A stretch of 46,575 nucleotides of DNA from Lewinellaceae bacterium (GCA_024644235.1 JAHELJ010000032.1:1-46575), one strand, 5' to 3'. Positions 17,535 to 26,607 are shown, counted from the first letter of the stretch. Program-made: numbers and translations. Notes: a model not told the origin generated them from the sequence alone.

Positions 17535-17966
17535 ATGATTTGGAAGCAAGCCACAGAGCTCGATTTGCTGAATGAGGCAAAGAAAAATACTATGGTCGAC
17601 CATCTGGGCATCCAGTTTACCAATATTGGTGAGGACTATTTAGAAGCAACAATGCCGGTAGATCACCGGACTTTGCAGCCTGATGGAGTATTGCACGGCG
17701 GAGCATCTGCCTCGTTGGCGGAGACTGTTGGGAGCATGGCTTCTCTCCTTTGTGTAGACGATACAATCAGATACAACGTTGTAGGAATGGAAATTCATGC
17801 CAGTCATCTTCGTGCAGTCAGAGAAGGCCAGGTCAAAGCGCGAGCATATCCGGTGAAGATTGGCAGAAAAATACATGTTTGGAACATCGACATTACACAG
17901 AAAGAGAAACTGATATGCGTGAGCCGACTCACAACTATGGTGATCGAAATGAGAGCACCCGAATGA
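17535..17966 (+). CDS. Hotdog-fold acyl-CoA thioesterase (MenI/PaaI-like)
   Basis: The 143-residue protein is collinear with E. coli MenI (YdiI): MIWKQATELDLLNEA, LEATMPVDHRT, QPDGVLHGGASASLAETVGS and a C-terminal SRLTTMVIE. The HGGASASLAE segment holds the catalytic Glu and the glycine-rich helix start of 4-hydroxybenzoyl-CoA-type hotdog thioesterases. MenI hydrolyses 1,4-dihydroxy-2-naphthoyl-CoA in menaquinone synthesis, and Bacteroidota use menaquinone, but other aryl- or acyl-CoA substrates are possible. Its TGA overlaps the ATG of the next gene (ATGA). No other men genes are nearby. Confidence 0.85.
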   Translation: MIWKQATELDLLNEAKKNTMVDHLGIQFTNIGEDYLEATMPVDHRTLQPDGVLHGGASASLAETVGSMASLLCVDDTIRYNVVGMEIHASHLRAVREGQVKARAYPVKIGRKIHVWNIDITQKEKLICVSRLTTMVIEMRAPE

Positions 17967-20380
17967 GAGAAACACCCCTTTTCGCAGCTCAATGGCTGGC
18001 GGTCCCATTTATCTTTTTCAATCTATTTCTTGCGGGAACAGCATTTACCCAACAGGTCGATTTCAACATTGAGCAAATCTACAATGTGCAATTCCAATTT
18101 GATGAAGATGTGGAAAATCGCTACCGGCAATACAGTGACATCTGGGGTTGGGAAGCTAAGGACTCCACACCCTACGCCATTATCGGATGCGGCATAGGCA
18201 CTTTGATATACGATGTAGCTCAGCCGGCCGATCCACAACTGATCCAAATAGTGCCAGGTTCAAGATCAGTCTGGAGGGACATGAAATCACATGCAGATTA
18301 TATCTACGTGGTGGCTGACGAGGGAAATGACGGGCTCCTGATCATCGATATGAGCATGGCTCCCGATAGCATCAGTTGGAAACACTGGAAACCTGCAATC
18401 ACAGCGAACGGTACAGTCGCTATGTTGCAAAAATGCCACAACCTGTACATAGCCGATGGATATGCTTATTTGGCGGGCTGCAATGTAAATGGAGGGGGAA
18501 TTATTGTAGTCGATCTAAACACCGACCCACTTAATCCTATGCTTGCGGGTGTGGGAGACCCTCGCTATGCTCACGATGTATTTGTTGTTGGTGAACGAAT
18601 GATCACATCTGATCTGAGCAATGGATTTACCATCGCGGATATTTCCGATAAAGCCGACATCCAGTCGCTTGCTACTCAACTCAGCAGTGGTGCCTTCACA
18701 CACAACGCATGGGCTTCTGACGATGGAAATCTGCTCTTTACCACTGATGAAAGGGGATTTGCGACAGTCGATGCTTATGACATTTCCAACCTTGATGAAA
18801 TCACCCGCTTAGACCGATATCGCCCTTTGGCTACTTTAAGTGACCCGGTTGTTCCTCATAATGTTCATTATTATGACAGCTTCCTCGTGATTTCATACTA
18901 CACCGATGGTCTTAAAATTGTTGATGCGAGAAGCCCTGAGAATCTGATCGAAATAGGAAGTAGTGATACCTATTTCCGGCTATCAGGTGGTTTTGATGGG
19001 CTATGGGGAGCATTTCCATATACTTCTTCCAGACTGATTTATGGATCCGATATGGCTACAGGGCTCTATATTTTCCAGACCAATTATCAAAGAGCGGCAT
19101 ATTTGCAAGGTGTAGTCAGCAGTGTGGAAGATTCAAGTCCACTGGAAGATGTAGCTGTAACCATTGTATCTGATCTGCCTGGTCGTACCACTACTGCTCT
19201 TGATGGAACCTACAAGACAGGACTCGGTGCTGAAGGTACTTTCACGGTGCGTTTTTTCAAGTTGGGATTTCATGTTAAAGAGGTAGAGGTGGACCTAGTA
19301 TCTGGTGAAACTACGGATCTCACAGTTGAGCTTGAGCCACTGAAGCAATTCCAGATATCTGGAGTGGTAGTGGATGATGCTACTGGAAACCCCATTTCGC
19401 TAGCCCAAGTGGCGGTGTTAAATGATACCTATGATGAACGGTTAGGGACGGGGCAGGATGGAAGATTCAGCATAACTTCCTACGAGGGCGAGTTTGTGAT
19501 AGCTGCTGGAAAATGGGGTTACGAGCACAGCACTATCATTGCAGAAATTGATCGGGATATAGCTGATCTTGAGCTAAGATTACCTGTTGGTTATCGCGAT
19601 GACTTTGTTTTCAATTACGGATGGAGTGTCGCTAGCATTGGTGAAGCGGCCATACCCCAAAGACAATGGGATCGTGGCCAGCCGCAGGGATATTTCTATG
19701 AGGGACAGCTTGCTAATCCCGATGGAGACATTGAAGGAGACTTGGGGCGATCTTGCTTTGTAACCGGATTGTCTGGTTCAGCCTTCGGCAACCTTGGAGA
19801 CACATCTATGTTATATTCACCCGACTTTGATCTTACCGGGTACACTGATCCTTTTATCAACTATCACCTTTGGTTTTTCGCAGATGGTGTGAATCCGCCG
19901 GATGATGTGCTCGACGTATACTTGGATAACGGTACTGAGGAGGTCTTGATTGAACGGCTGGACATGTCATCTTCCGTATGGAGAGATCGCTCTGAAATTA
20001 GAGTATTGGATTTTCTACCTGTCTCAAATACCATGAGATTGCGTGTGTTTGCAGCCGATGTGGGTGAAGGCCACATTTATGAGGCGGGATTTGATGGGTT
20101 TTCTGTGACAGAAGGCCTCACGACAGCAACTGAGGATTTTGATATTGACCTGTCGGTAAGTCCCAATCCAGTTTCAGATCGTTTGCTGATTCAAAATAAA
20201 AGCCTGTCACCTGGACTCAAATATCGACTGATTGATGTTTTGGGACAACTGCACGAGGCAGGTGAGATCAATGGTGCGGAAAAGCACATAGATGCATCTC
20301 ACTGGAAAGTGGGAGTATACTTTTTTGTAGTCGATTACCACGGTGTCATCTCAAGGAGTATTAAATTAGTGAAGATGTAG
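17963..20380 (+). CDS. Secreted LVIVD-repeat (choice-of-anchor B type) protein with T9SS sorting domain
   Basis: Starting at the ATG at 17963 the product is 805 residues, with a signal peptide (hydrophobic AVPFIFFNLFLAGTAF, cut near TAFTQQ). A propeller-like domain follows with repeats such as LLIIDMSMA, IIVVDLNTD, FTIADIS and LKIVDARSP, as in LVIVD/choice-of-anchor B proteins. Next come two carboxypeptidase-regulatory-like domains (LQGVVSSVEDSSPLEDVAV and ISGVVVDDATGNPISLAQVAV), a lectin-like region, and a C-terminal type IX sorting domain (LSVSPNPVSDRLLI to the end). It should be exported through the Por/T9SS machinery and attached to or released from the cell surface. The start overlaps the thioesterase stop, an unusual pairing. 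Function is unknown. Confidence 0.8.
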   Translation: MRETPLFAAQWLAVPFIFFNLFLAGTAFTQQVDFNIEQIYNVQFQFDEDVENRYRQYSDIWGWEAKDSTPYAIIGCGIGTLIYDVAQPADPQLIQIVPGSRSVWRDMKSHADYIYVVADEGNDGLLIIDMSMAPDSISWKHWKPAITANGTVAMLQKCHNLYIADGYAYLAGCNVNGGGIIVVDLNTDPLNPMLAGVGDPRYAHDVFVVGERMITSDLSNGFTIADISDKADIQSLATQLSSGAFTHNAWASDDGNLLFTTDERGFATVDAYDISNLDEITRLDRYRPLATLSDPVVPHNVHYYDSFLVISYYTDGLKIVDARSPENLIEIGSSDTYFRLSGGFDGLWGAFPYTSSRLIYGSDMATGLYIFQTNYQRAAYLQGVVSSVEDSSPLEDVAVTIVSDLPGRTTTALDGTYKTGLGAEGTFTVRFFKLGFHVKEVEVDLVSGETTDLTVELEPLKQFQISGVVVDDATGNPISLAQVAVLNDTYDERLGTGQDGRFSITSYEGEFVIAAGKWGYEHSTIIAEIDRDIADLELRLPVGYRDDFVFNYGWSVASIGEAAIPQRQWDRGQPQGYFYEGQLANPDGDIEGDLGRSCFVTGLSGSAFGNLGDTSMLYSPDFDLTGYTDPFINYHLWFFADGVNPPDDVLDVYLDNGTEEVLIERLDMSSSVWRDRSEIRVLDFLPVSNTMRLRVFAADVGEGHIYEAGFDGFSVTEGLTTATEDFDIDLSVSPNPVSDRLLIQNKSLSPGLKYRLIDVLGQLHEAGEINGAEKHIDASHWKVGVYFFVVDYHGVISRSIKLVKM

Positions 20381-20390
20381 TCATTGTCTG

Positions 20391-21557
20391 ATGTACAGAT
20401 TGCTAATCCTTTCACTCTTCATCTCCACTACGGCCTGCAAAGAGATTCAGCATTCGATTGTGCTCTCTAAAGATTTGCCTCAATTACTACCAGCGGGAAT
20501 TGAGGCGGACGGGATCGACAGCAGTGCAACTTACCTGCTCATTCACGAGCCTAGTGGAAGTACATTTGTAACCCAGTGGAGTGAGGGGAGATTGATTTTC
20601 CTGCCATCGATAAGTATGAAGGCTGGAGAGGTACTGCGGGTCACTAAAAGTGAGCTCAGTCCACCCCCTCGGATGAATATTGTGATTACCGATTCTCTTT
20701 TGGAGGTAGTATCGGATTCTAGTCAGATTTTGAGGTACCATCTGGCCATTTCCCAACCACCTGATACCTTGCCAAGCTACTTTCAACGCAGTGGTTTTAT
20801 TCATCCCCTGTTTTCTCCTAATGGAGAGATCTTGACCGCAGATTTTCCCCGTGGACATGCTCATCAACATGGAATATTTCACGCCTTTGTGAATACTAAA
20901 TTTCGTGGTAAGGAAGTGGATTTTTGGAATCAGGCCAAGGAGCAGGGAACTGTCAGGCACAAAGACGTTTTGATGGCAAAAGCAGGTCCCTTGTTTACCC
21001 ACTTGAAACTACAATTAGAACAAGTTGCATTTGTAGACAAAGATACTGTGGTCGTTCTGCGAGAAGAGTGGGGGCTGGATGTTTTTGATTTAGGAGATAT
21101 TTATCTGATAGATTTTGAAATAGGCGTCTCCTGCCCATACGATGATTCGCTTTTGGTGGATCTGTATCACTATGGAGGCCTTGCATTTCGGGGAAATGAT
21201 GAATGGAATGCCGGAGAATCAGCATATGACTCGCTGGTCTTCTTCACCACCAGTGAGGGAAAATCCCAGGTGGAGGCTAATCATACACAGCCTCGGTGGG
21301 TGGCTATGTTTGGCGATCTTGGGGTAGAACAAGCCGGAGTTGCGATGATGGGACATCGTGATAACTTTCGTCATCCGCAGCCGGTACGCATCCATCCTTC
21401 CATGCCTTATTTCTGCTTTGCGCCGATGGTACAGGGTCCCTATACGATTAGAAATGATGAAGTCCATTCTAATCGATATCGCTTATTGGCATATGATGGA
21501 CAGCCTGACCCGGCCTTTCTTGAGAAGGCTTGGATGACATTTTCAGGGGATAACTAG
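20391..21557 (+). CDS. DUF6807 (PmoA-like) family lipoprotein
   Basis: The 388-residue protein has a lipoprotein signal with FISTTAC (Cys16). The core carries FIHPLFSPNGEILTADFPRGHAHQHGIFHAF and DFWNQAKEQGTVRHKD, the pattern of the DUF6807 family. This family is labelled PmoA in some databases, a label that does not imply methane oxidation. Members are common in Bacteroidota and Planctomycetes next to sugar-catabolism genes. The HAHQHG cluster could bind a metal. It starts 10 bases after the T9SS protein and is likely in the same transcript. Biochemical role is unknown. Confidence 0.75.
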   Translation: MYRLLILSLFISTTACKEIQHSIVLSKDLPQLLPAGIEADGIDSSATYLLIHEPSGSTFVTQWSEGRLIFLPSISMKAGEVLRVTKSELSPPPRMNIVITDSLLEVVSDSSQILRYHLAISQPPDTLPSYFQRSGFIHPLFSPNGEILTADFPRGHAHQHGIFHAFVNTKFRGKEVDFWNQAKEQGTVRHKDVLMAKAGPLFTHLKLQLEQVAFVDKDTVVVLREEWGLDVFDLGDIYLIDFEIGVSCPYDDSLLVDLYHYGGLAFRGNDEWNAGESAYDSLVFFTTSEGKSQVEANHTQPRWVAMFGDLGVEQAGVAMMGHRDNFRHPQPVRIHPSMPYFCFAPMVQGPYTIRNDEVHSNRYRLLAYDGQPDPAFLEKAWMTFSGDN

Positions 21558-21625
21558 TTTCATTAGCTCTAGCGTAAAGTCCTGGGGATTTTTCAATATT
21601 TTAAAGGTCAAACCAAATCGAAATC

Positions 21626-21862
21626 ATGGCTAACCCCAGACTATGGAATTATTGTAAGATCATCATTGGCATACTGGTGGTTTTGATATTTACGCCTTTG
21701 GTAACTCCCGCTGATCAAATAGAACCAACACTACTACTCATGCCTTACAGTCTATGGGTTGGCATCCTTGTCAGCATTATCCTTGTCCTTGTTACTTATC
21801 TGGGTTCCAGGGTTCATCCTGGTTTGAACACTGATCAGAAAACAGACGAGGTAGATGGGTAA
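21626..21862 (+). CDS. Small two-helix membrane protein (DUF3311-like) paired with the symporter
   Basis: The 78-residue protein has two hydrophobic stretches, about residues 10-26 (CKIIIGILVVLIFTPLV) and 43-61 (WVGILVSIILVLVTYLGSR), and a polar tail. Its size, its two helices with the LLMPYSLWVGIL segment between them, and its position directly before a sodium:solute symporter resemble DUF3311-type partner proteins. Its last 8 bases overlap the symporter start, so translation is probably coupled. I infer that it is an accessory subunit. The sequence alone does not prove a function. Confidence 0.6.
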   Translation: MANPRLWNYCKIIIGILVVLIFTPLVTPADQIEPTLLLMPYSLWVGILVSIILVLVTYLGSRVHPGLNTDQKTDEVDG

Positions 21863-23243
21863 GACCTTAATTTTTGTCGGAGGAGTATACGTACTTCTAC
21901 TTATCATCTTTTCTCTGGTCACAAGAGAAAAAACCAAGAGCAGTAAGGGTTATTTTCTAGCTGGCTCCAATTTGGGCGCAGTTCTGGGGCTATTCACTTT
22001 TGCAGCTACGTTGTTCAGCACGTTCACATTACTGGGAATGCCAGATTTTTTTAGAGTGCATGGAATTGGTGCGTGGATTTTTCTGGCTGTTTCCGATGCT
22101 GTAATGGTCTTTGGAATATTATGGATTGGGTACCATCTGCGGAAGCGAGCGGCTGATACCAATTACATCGGGATGTCTGGATTTATTAGTCATGCCTATA
22201 AATCACGCTGGGCGGGCTATGTGGCATTTATCGGAGCCTTTTTATTTCTGATTCCTTATGTAGCCATCCAGATCAGGGGAGTTGCCATATTTCTGCTGCA
22301 AGCTTTTCCCGGATTTGTCCCAATGTGGGTATGGGCGGTCGGTATAGTGATCATCATGCTGGTCTATAGTGAAATCGGAGGATTAAAGGCGATAATTTAT
22401 AACGATATGTTTCAAGGGCTTCTCTTATTGATCGTGATTTGGATAGTGGCAGGGATCTGTCTTGAAAAGATGGGAGGTTTCACCCAGATGTTCGAATCCG
22501 TGGAAGAGAGTAATTCGGCATTGCTCGCGGTTCCGGGGCCCAAAGGACTATTTGACTTTCAGTTTCTTTTAGGATCAATGGTTGCGATATGTTTGATTCC
22601 ATTTACTCAACCCCAGGTTTCAACCAGGCTCGTGATCATGAAAGATCACCGATCCTTGGCACGCACAGCAGTAGGGCTCGGAACCTTTGCTTTGCTGGTG
22701 ATTTTCCCCACACTACTGATTGGAATGTATGGTGCTATCTACTATCCCGACGATAGTACTTCCGATTTTCTTGGAAAGGCATTGATTTGGGATCAACCCG
22801 GGCCCTTGGGTGCATTTGTGCTGATTGGCCTGGTTGCAGCAGCTATTTCTACCGCAGACTCCCAGATTTTTGCCTTGGGAGGTGAGACAAGATCATTGAT
22901 GGAGGGCGAGGATAAGAAGATGATTAGAAACGCTAGGATTGCTATCGTTGTCTTTGCTATTCTCTCTTTAATCTTTGCATTGCTATCCAGCGACCAACTC
23001 GTATTGTTGGCCCGATCAAGTTTTGCCGGAACCGCCTTGCTGGCCCCAATGATCTTTCTGGCAATTTTTTCAAAGCAGAGTCATAACATGCAATGGATTC
23101 CATCCTGTACTCTTGGGGCCATAGGTATCTTGGTTGCCTCCCAACTTGGCGTCATACCCACAGAAATACTAGGCATCAGACTGGATCTCCTATTGCTAGT
23201 TGTTTTGGCGGTGATGGCTGTGGTCGGGAATAAGTTCAAATAA
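21855..23243 (+). CDS. Sodium:solute symporter (SSS family)
   Basis: The 462-residue protein has about 12 to 13 membrane helices and the SSS-family features. GYFLAGSNLGAVLGLFTFAATLFSTFTLLG includes the Na+-site region of helix 1, GIGAWIF and GLKAIIYNDMFQGLLLL follow, and VLIGLVAAAISTADSQIFALGGE carries the helix-8 Ser/Thr Na+ residues. It imports a solute such as a sugar, acid or amino acid using the sodium gradient. It overlaps the small membrane protein by 8 bases. The substrate cannot be read. The upstream DUF6807-like lipoprotein hints at a sugar-related compound, which is inference only. Confidence 0.85.
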   Translation: MGKTLIFVGGVYVLLLIIFSLVTREKTKSSKGYFLAGSNLGAVLGLFTFAATLFSTFTLLGMPDFFRVHGIGAWIFLAVSDAVMVFGILWIGYHLRKRAADTNYIGMSGFISHAYKSRWAGYVAFIGAFLFLIPYVAIQIRGVAIFLLQAFPGFVPMWVWAVGIVIIMLVYSEIGGLKAIIYNDMFQGLLLLIVIWIVAGICLEKMGGFTQMFESVEESNSALLAVPGPKGLFDFQFLLGSMVAICLIPFTQPQVSTRLVIMKDHRSLARTAVGLGTFALLVIFPTLLIGMYGAIYYPDDSTSDFLGKALIWDQPGPLGAFVLIGLVAAAISTADSQIFALGGETRSLMEGEDKKMIRNARIAIVVFAILSLIFALLSSDQLVLLARSSFAGTALLAPMIFLAIFSKQSHNMQWIPSCTLGAIGILVASQLGVIPTEILGIRLDLLLLVVLAVMAVVGNKFK

Positions 23244-23434
23244 CCCTGCTGATAGCTTCGGTTATAGGCAGTAGCCCACACGACTCCTCTATAGATCAAA
23301 CCTGGAATGATGTCATCTTAATGGATATACATTGATGCTAATTCCTTCAACAGAAAAACTCTCTATATAGATAGCTTCTGAGAGCCCTGAGGAACTCCGG
23401 GACGGATAATGTCGAGACAAACTTGCACATTACT

Positions 23435-23465
23435 AAAAAACCGTAGCACTTTCGCGCTACGGTTT
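23435..23465 (-). terminator. Rho-independent terminator of tRNA-Glu
   Basis: On the minus strand a 10-base-pair stem (AAACCGTAGC with GCTACGGTTT, arms 23438-23447 and 23456-23465, 8-base loop) is followed by a run of six T residues. It lies 16 bases after the tRNA 3' end. On the plus strand the trailing bases are not T-rich, so it serves the tRNA. Confidence 0.85.
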
Positions 23466-23480
23466 CTATAATCTGCTTTG

Positions 23481-23552
23481 CAGCCCCTAGGGGAATCGAA
23501 CCCCTGTTTCAAGGATGAAAACCTTGCGTCCTAACCACTAGACGAAGGGGCC
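23481..23552 (-). tRNA. tRNA-Glu (anticodon UUC)
   Basis: The minus-strand sequence folds as a full cloverleaf. The acceptor arms are GGCCCCT and AGGGGCT, with a G-U first pair. The D-arm is GTCTAGTGGTTAGGAC, the anticodon stem CAAGG/CCTTG has loop TTTTCAT (anticodon TTC), and the T-arm is GGGGTTCGATTCCCC. The discriminator base is G. No CCA is encoded. It has its own promoter and terminator, so it is probably transcribed alone. Confidence 0.97.
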
Positions 23553-23564
23553 TTTGACTGAGAG

Positions 23565-23589
23565 AAACCGGCTGAGTGACTGCCGGTTT
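23565..23589. repeat. Inverted repeat in the tRNA-Glu leader
   Basis: AAACCGGC (23565-23572) and GCCGGTTT (23582-23589) form a perfect 8-base-pair stem around a 9-base loop. It lies between the tRNA promoter and the tRNA 5' end. It may guide RNase P processing or be a leader hairpin; no T run follows on either strand, so it is not a good terminator. Confidence 0.55.
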
Positions 23590-23602
23590 TCAAAAGGCTT
23601 GG

Positions 23603-23632
23603 CAAAGATAAAATTTTAGTAAATATTTCAAA
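23603..23632 (-). promoter_or_regulatory. Bacteroidota-type promoter for tRNA-Glu
   Basis: On the minus strand TTTG (23632-23629) and TATCTTTG (23610-23603) are separated by 18 bases, close to the TTTG-N19-21-TAnnTTTG consensus. The -7 box lies about 50 bases upstream of the tRNA 5' end. Confidence 0.65.
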
Positions 23633-23711
23633 AAAGGATGGTTTGCTGGTTGATGACTAGTTCTAGCAGTAAAATGGATACTTCTGCAATATGCCAGAAA
23701 GCAAGTTTTGT

Positions 23712-23719
23712 TATTTTTG
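23712..23719 (+). promoter_or_regulatory. Candidate -7 element for gap
   Basis: TATTTTTG matches TAnnTTTG and ends 50 bases before the gap start. A TTTG at the standard -33 spacing is not seen, so support comes from this box and the position only. Confidence 0.4.
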
Positions 23720-23769
23720 CGACTCATTTTTTGAAATCATCGAATTTCTTTTAGAAAAACATTAAAACC

Positions 23770-24762
23770 ATGGCAAAGAAAGTTGCAATTAATGGATTTG
23801 GTCGAATAGGCCGATTGACATTTAGAAATCTCCTTCAGAACCCTGATATCGAAGTAGTCGCTATAAATGACCTGACAGATAATGCCACCTTGGCTCACTT
23901 GCTCAAGTATGATTCATCACAGGGCAAATTTCCGGGTACGGTGACTGCCACCGATGAGCACCTGATCGTCAACGGAAAGGAGATCAAAGCATCAGCAGAA
24001 AGAAATCCTGCAGCTTTGCCCTGGAAAGAACTCGGTGTCGATGTGGTGCTGGAGTGTACGGGAATTTTCCGAACTGCAGAGAAAGCGGGCCTGCACATTG
24101 AGGCTGGAGCCGGTAAGGTAGTGATCTCAGCACCAGCCAAAGGTGCTGGTATTCAGACTGTAGTCCTGGGTGTGAATGACGATGCTCTTGATCCCAGTCA
24201 TAAAATCGTGTCAAATGCTTCTTGCACCACGAATTGCCTCGCACCGGTTGCCAAGATCATCAATGATAATTGGGGGGTCAAAGTGGGTAGCATGACAACC
24301 ACTCATGCTTATACCTCGGATCAGAATATCCAGGATGGCCCTCACTCAGATCTGAGAAGAGCGCGTGCTGCTGCCATAAACATAGTTCCAACTTCAACAG
24401 GGGCTGCAGTGGCCGTGGGAAAAGTGGTTCCCGCCGTCCAGGGAAAACTGACTGCCATAGCTTTGAGAGTACCGGTGGTATCCGGGTCACTGATCGAATT
24501 GAACGTGCTCGTCGAGAAATCCACTTCGGTAGAAGAAGTGAATGCTGTATTTAAAGGTGAGGCAGAAGGAAGACTCAAGGGAATTTTGGAGTATGTGGAA
24601 GACCCCATCGTATCATCAGATATCTTGCAAAACCCGCATTCATCGATCTTTGATTCTTTGATGACTGACGTGTTAGAGGGGAACTTCATCAAAGTAGTGA
24701 GTTGGTACGATAACGAGGCCGGTTATTCAGCCCGCCTGGCAGATCTCTGCGCCAAAGTCTAG
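23770..24762 (+). CDS. gap: Glyceraldehyde-3-phosphate dehydrogenase, type I
   Basis: The 330-residue protein has the NAD-binding start [12 protein letters not shown] (5-16), the catalytic segment [12 protein letters not shown] with Cys152, and the C-terminal [15 protein letters not shown]. The residues AINDLT at about 31-36 place an Asp at the NAD ribose site, which points to NAD rather than NADP use. It carries out the central glycolytic oxidation of glyceraldehyde-3-phosphate in the cytoplasm. It is a single gene with its own candidate promoter, and it converges on the beta-lactamase-fold gene with a 13-base gap. Length and motifs are fully normal. Confidence 0.97.
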   Translation: MAKKVAINGFGRIGRLTFRNLLQNPDIEVVAINDLTDNATLAHLLKYDSSQGKFPGTVTATDEHLIVNGKEIKASAERNPAALPWKELGVDVVLECTGIFRTAEKAGLHIEAGAGKVVISAPAKGAGIQTVVLGVNDDALDPSHKIVSNASCTTNCLAPVAKIINDNWGVKVGSMTTTHAYTSDQNIQDGPHSDLRRARAAAINIVPTSTGAAVAVGKVVPAVQGKLTAIALRVPVVSGSLIELNVLVEKSTSVEEVNAVFKGEAEGRLKGILEYVEDPIVSSDILQNPHSSIFDSLMTDVLEGNFIKVVSWYDNEAGYSARLADLCAKV

Positions 24763-24775
24763 ATAGCGGTAGATC

Positions 24776-26488
24776 TTAATTTTTATTTAAGAGCCAGTCA
24801 TATACTGCCTGGTGCAGTCGTGGTCTGATGTCCAGGCTATACAGTTTTCTGTTGTCACGTGTGGGATATACCCGGTTGGACAAGAAAATTACGATAATCT
24901 CTGTTTGAGGATCAATCCAGAAAAAGGTGCCAGTAAAGCCAGAGTGCCCGTAACTGTCTTGACTAGCAGACTTTGCCGCATAGCTTCCCGATTCATTCCA
25001 TTCTATTAGTGGCTTATCAAACCCTAGTCCACGCCGGTTGCCTTGGTGGTCGAAATGCCTGATAGTAAACTCTTCAACAATAGATTCAGACACAAATTCC
25101 CTGCCGGCATATGCTCCCCGATTTAGGAACATCTGTGCAAGTTTGGCTAGGTCCAGGGCATTACTGAAGAGACCGGCATTGGTAGAAAGCCCTCCCAGCA
25201 TAGCGGAGGCTTCATCATGAACCCGGCCATGTACAAGTTGTCGCCGAAACAAGGAATCGTATTCCGTGGGAACGATGCTCTCCAAAGGCACCCTTTCATG
25301 TGGTCGAAACATGATATTGGAAGCACCCAGAGGATGATAAAATTGTTGGTATAGGAACGAGTCAATCCTCATATGACATTTCCTTGCCACCAGCTCAGGA
25401 TAAAGTAGGAAGGTCAGTCCTGAGTATAAATACTCAATCGAATCCAACAATTCGGATTTTCGAACCTGTTTGTACATCTTCCGGTAATACCGGTTATGGA
25501 GGAAAAGGGAGTTGTTGATATCAACGGTGTGTTTGCGACCCTGACGGTCTCTGATCTTACCCCTCTTCAGGTTGCCATTTTTTCGAACCAGATCATGCCA
25601 AAAAACAATGTAGGGGATGAGTCCGGCTTGATGAGAAAGTGCCGAGCGCAAGATCAGGTCACTTTTGTTCCCTTTACACAAGAAAGGCCAAAGCGAACAG
25701 AAATTGTCATCTAACGAAATCAATCCTTTATCTACTAAGTACATCAGGGCGGGCACTCCTGCAACAACTTTTGTGAGAGAAGCGAGATCGTAAAGGTGCG
25801 AGGATTCAACCGGCCGGATTTTTTCATAGGTATGGAAGCCATAACTTCTATGGTGAATAACGGAGTTCTTATGACAGACAAGAAGTTGGGCTCCCGGGTA
25901 AGCCAAAGAATCCAATCCGGATTGAACGATTTGATCAAGGGTATCCGACAATGATTGATAGAGCCCTGTATCCGTCAAATCTAGGAGACGCCATCCTCCG
26001 GGAGTTTGAATTCCCGCTCCCATTTCGAAAGGTCCAATATGCCTATCCAATGTGTCGGAAAAAGACAGCACACCGAAGATCGCATCGATGGTTTTCCCAA
26101 GAGCCTCATGAGTGTCTTCGGGTTGATATACCAGTGCTTTACATTTTGTGGGTGCCAGAGGTTCTACTCCTAGGTAAATAACAATGTCTGCCGGGTTTTT
26201 GAGCGTAACAGCAGCAGAATGGGGTGTGATAATACTCAGAGATAATGTGGATTGCGATTGTAGATATGCAGTGGTTTCTGATACATGCCAAGCTATTTTC
26301 GCCTCTGCAAAATTATTGATCTCTATATCATTACATATAACATCAATTTCTATATGATTTTTTCCACCTAGCGGTATCAATCCAGAGTCAGCCGAAAGCA
26401 GGACTCCTTGAGCCATTGTCAAATAGGAGAAATTGAGTATCCAGGCAGAGCAGATCAATCTCCAAAACACGTGGTTTTCAGCAGACAT
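24776..26488 (-). CDS. Beta-lactamase-fold serine hydrolase with a residual GH3 C-terminal domain (fusion lacking its GH3 catalytic part)
   Basis: The 570-residue protein starts with a signal peptide (to about residue 26). Residues about 28-165 resemble the GH3_C domain: GVLLSADSGLIPLGGKNHIE resembles the 'LLKN...IPL' entry of that domain, and KALVYQPEDTHEAL, DAIFGVLSFSDTLDRHIG and MGAGIQTPG resemble its end. Residues about 175-565 form a class C beta-lactamase/esterase domain with SLTK (Ser237, Lys240), SALSHQAGLIPY, YLYSGLTF and HSGFTGTFFWIDP. In many Bacteroidota these domains follow a roughly 350-residue GH3 N-acetylhexosaminidase barrel in a single protein of nearly 1000 residues. Here the barrel is absent and the signal peptide joins GH3_C directly. 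The serine hydrolase looks intact. Confidence 0.75.
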   Translation of the reverse strand: MSAENHVFWRLICSAWILNFSYLTMAQGVLLSADSGLIPLGGKNHIEIDVICNDIEINNFAEAKIAWHVSETTAYLQSQSTLSLSIITPHSAAVTLKNPADIVIYLGVEPLAPTKCKALVYQPEDTHEALGKTIDAIFGVLSFSDTLDRHIGPFEMGAGIQTPGGWRLLDLTDTGLYQSLSDTLDQIVQSGLDSLAYPGAQLLVCHKNSVIHHRSYGFHTYEKIRPVESSHLYDLASLTKVVAGVPALMYLVDKGLISLDDNFCSLWPFLCKGNKSDLILRSALSHQAGLIPYIVFWHDLVRKNGNLKRGKIRDRQGRKHTVDINNSLFLHNRYYRKMYKQVRKSELLDSIEYLYSGLTFLLYPELVARKCHMRIDSFLYQQFYHPLGASNIMFRPHERVPLESIVPTEYDSLFRRQLVHGRVHDEASAMLGGLSTNAGLFSNALDLAKLAQMFLNRGAYAGREFVSESIVEEFTIRHFDHQGNRRGLGFDKPLIEWNESGSYAAKSASQDSYGHSGFTGTFFWIDPQTEIIVIFLSNRVYPTRDNRKLYSLDIRPRLHQAVYDWLLNKN

Positions 26489-26607
26489 ATAGTGAAAATT
26501 GGTTTAATATGATTCCTGTATATTCTTCGCGTGATTCTCCCCTTGGCCAAGATTTAAGTTACATTTTTCATTGTAGTACATAATTAGAACCTACAATTTC
26601 TAACGCT

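Noticed and set aside
17492-17623. Upstream extension of the arsC-like frame to an ATG at 17623.
   Set aside because: It is the reverse complement of the thioesterase gene start; the family N-terminus begins at 17491.
23244-23434. Gap between the symporter and the tRNA terminator, checked for remnants.
   Set aside because: No frame shows recognisable protein sequence and no strong stem-loop is present.
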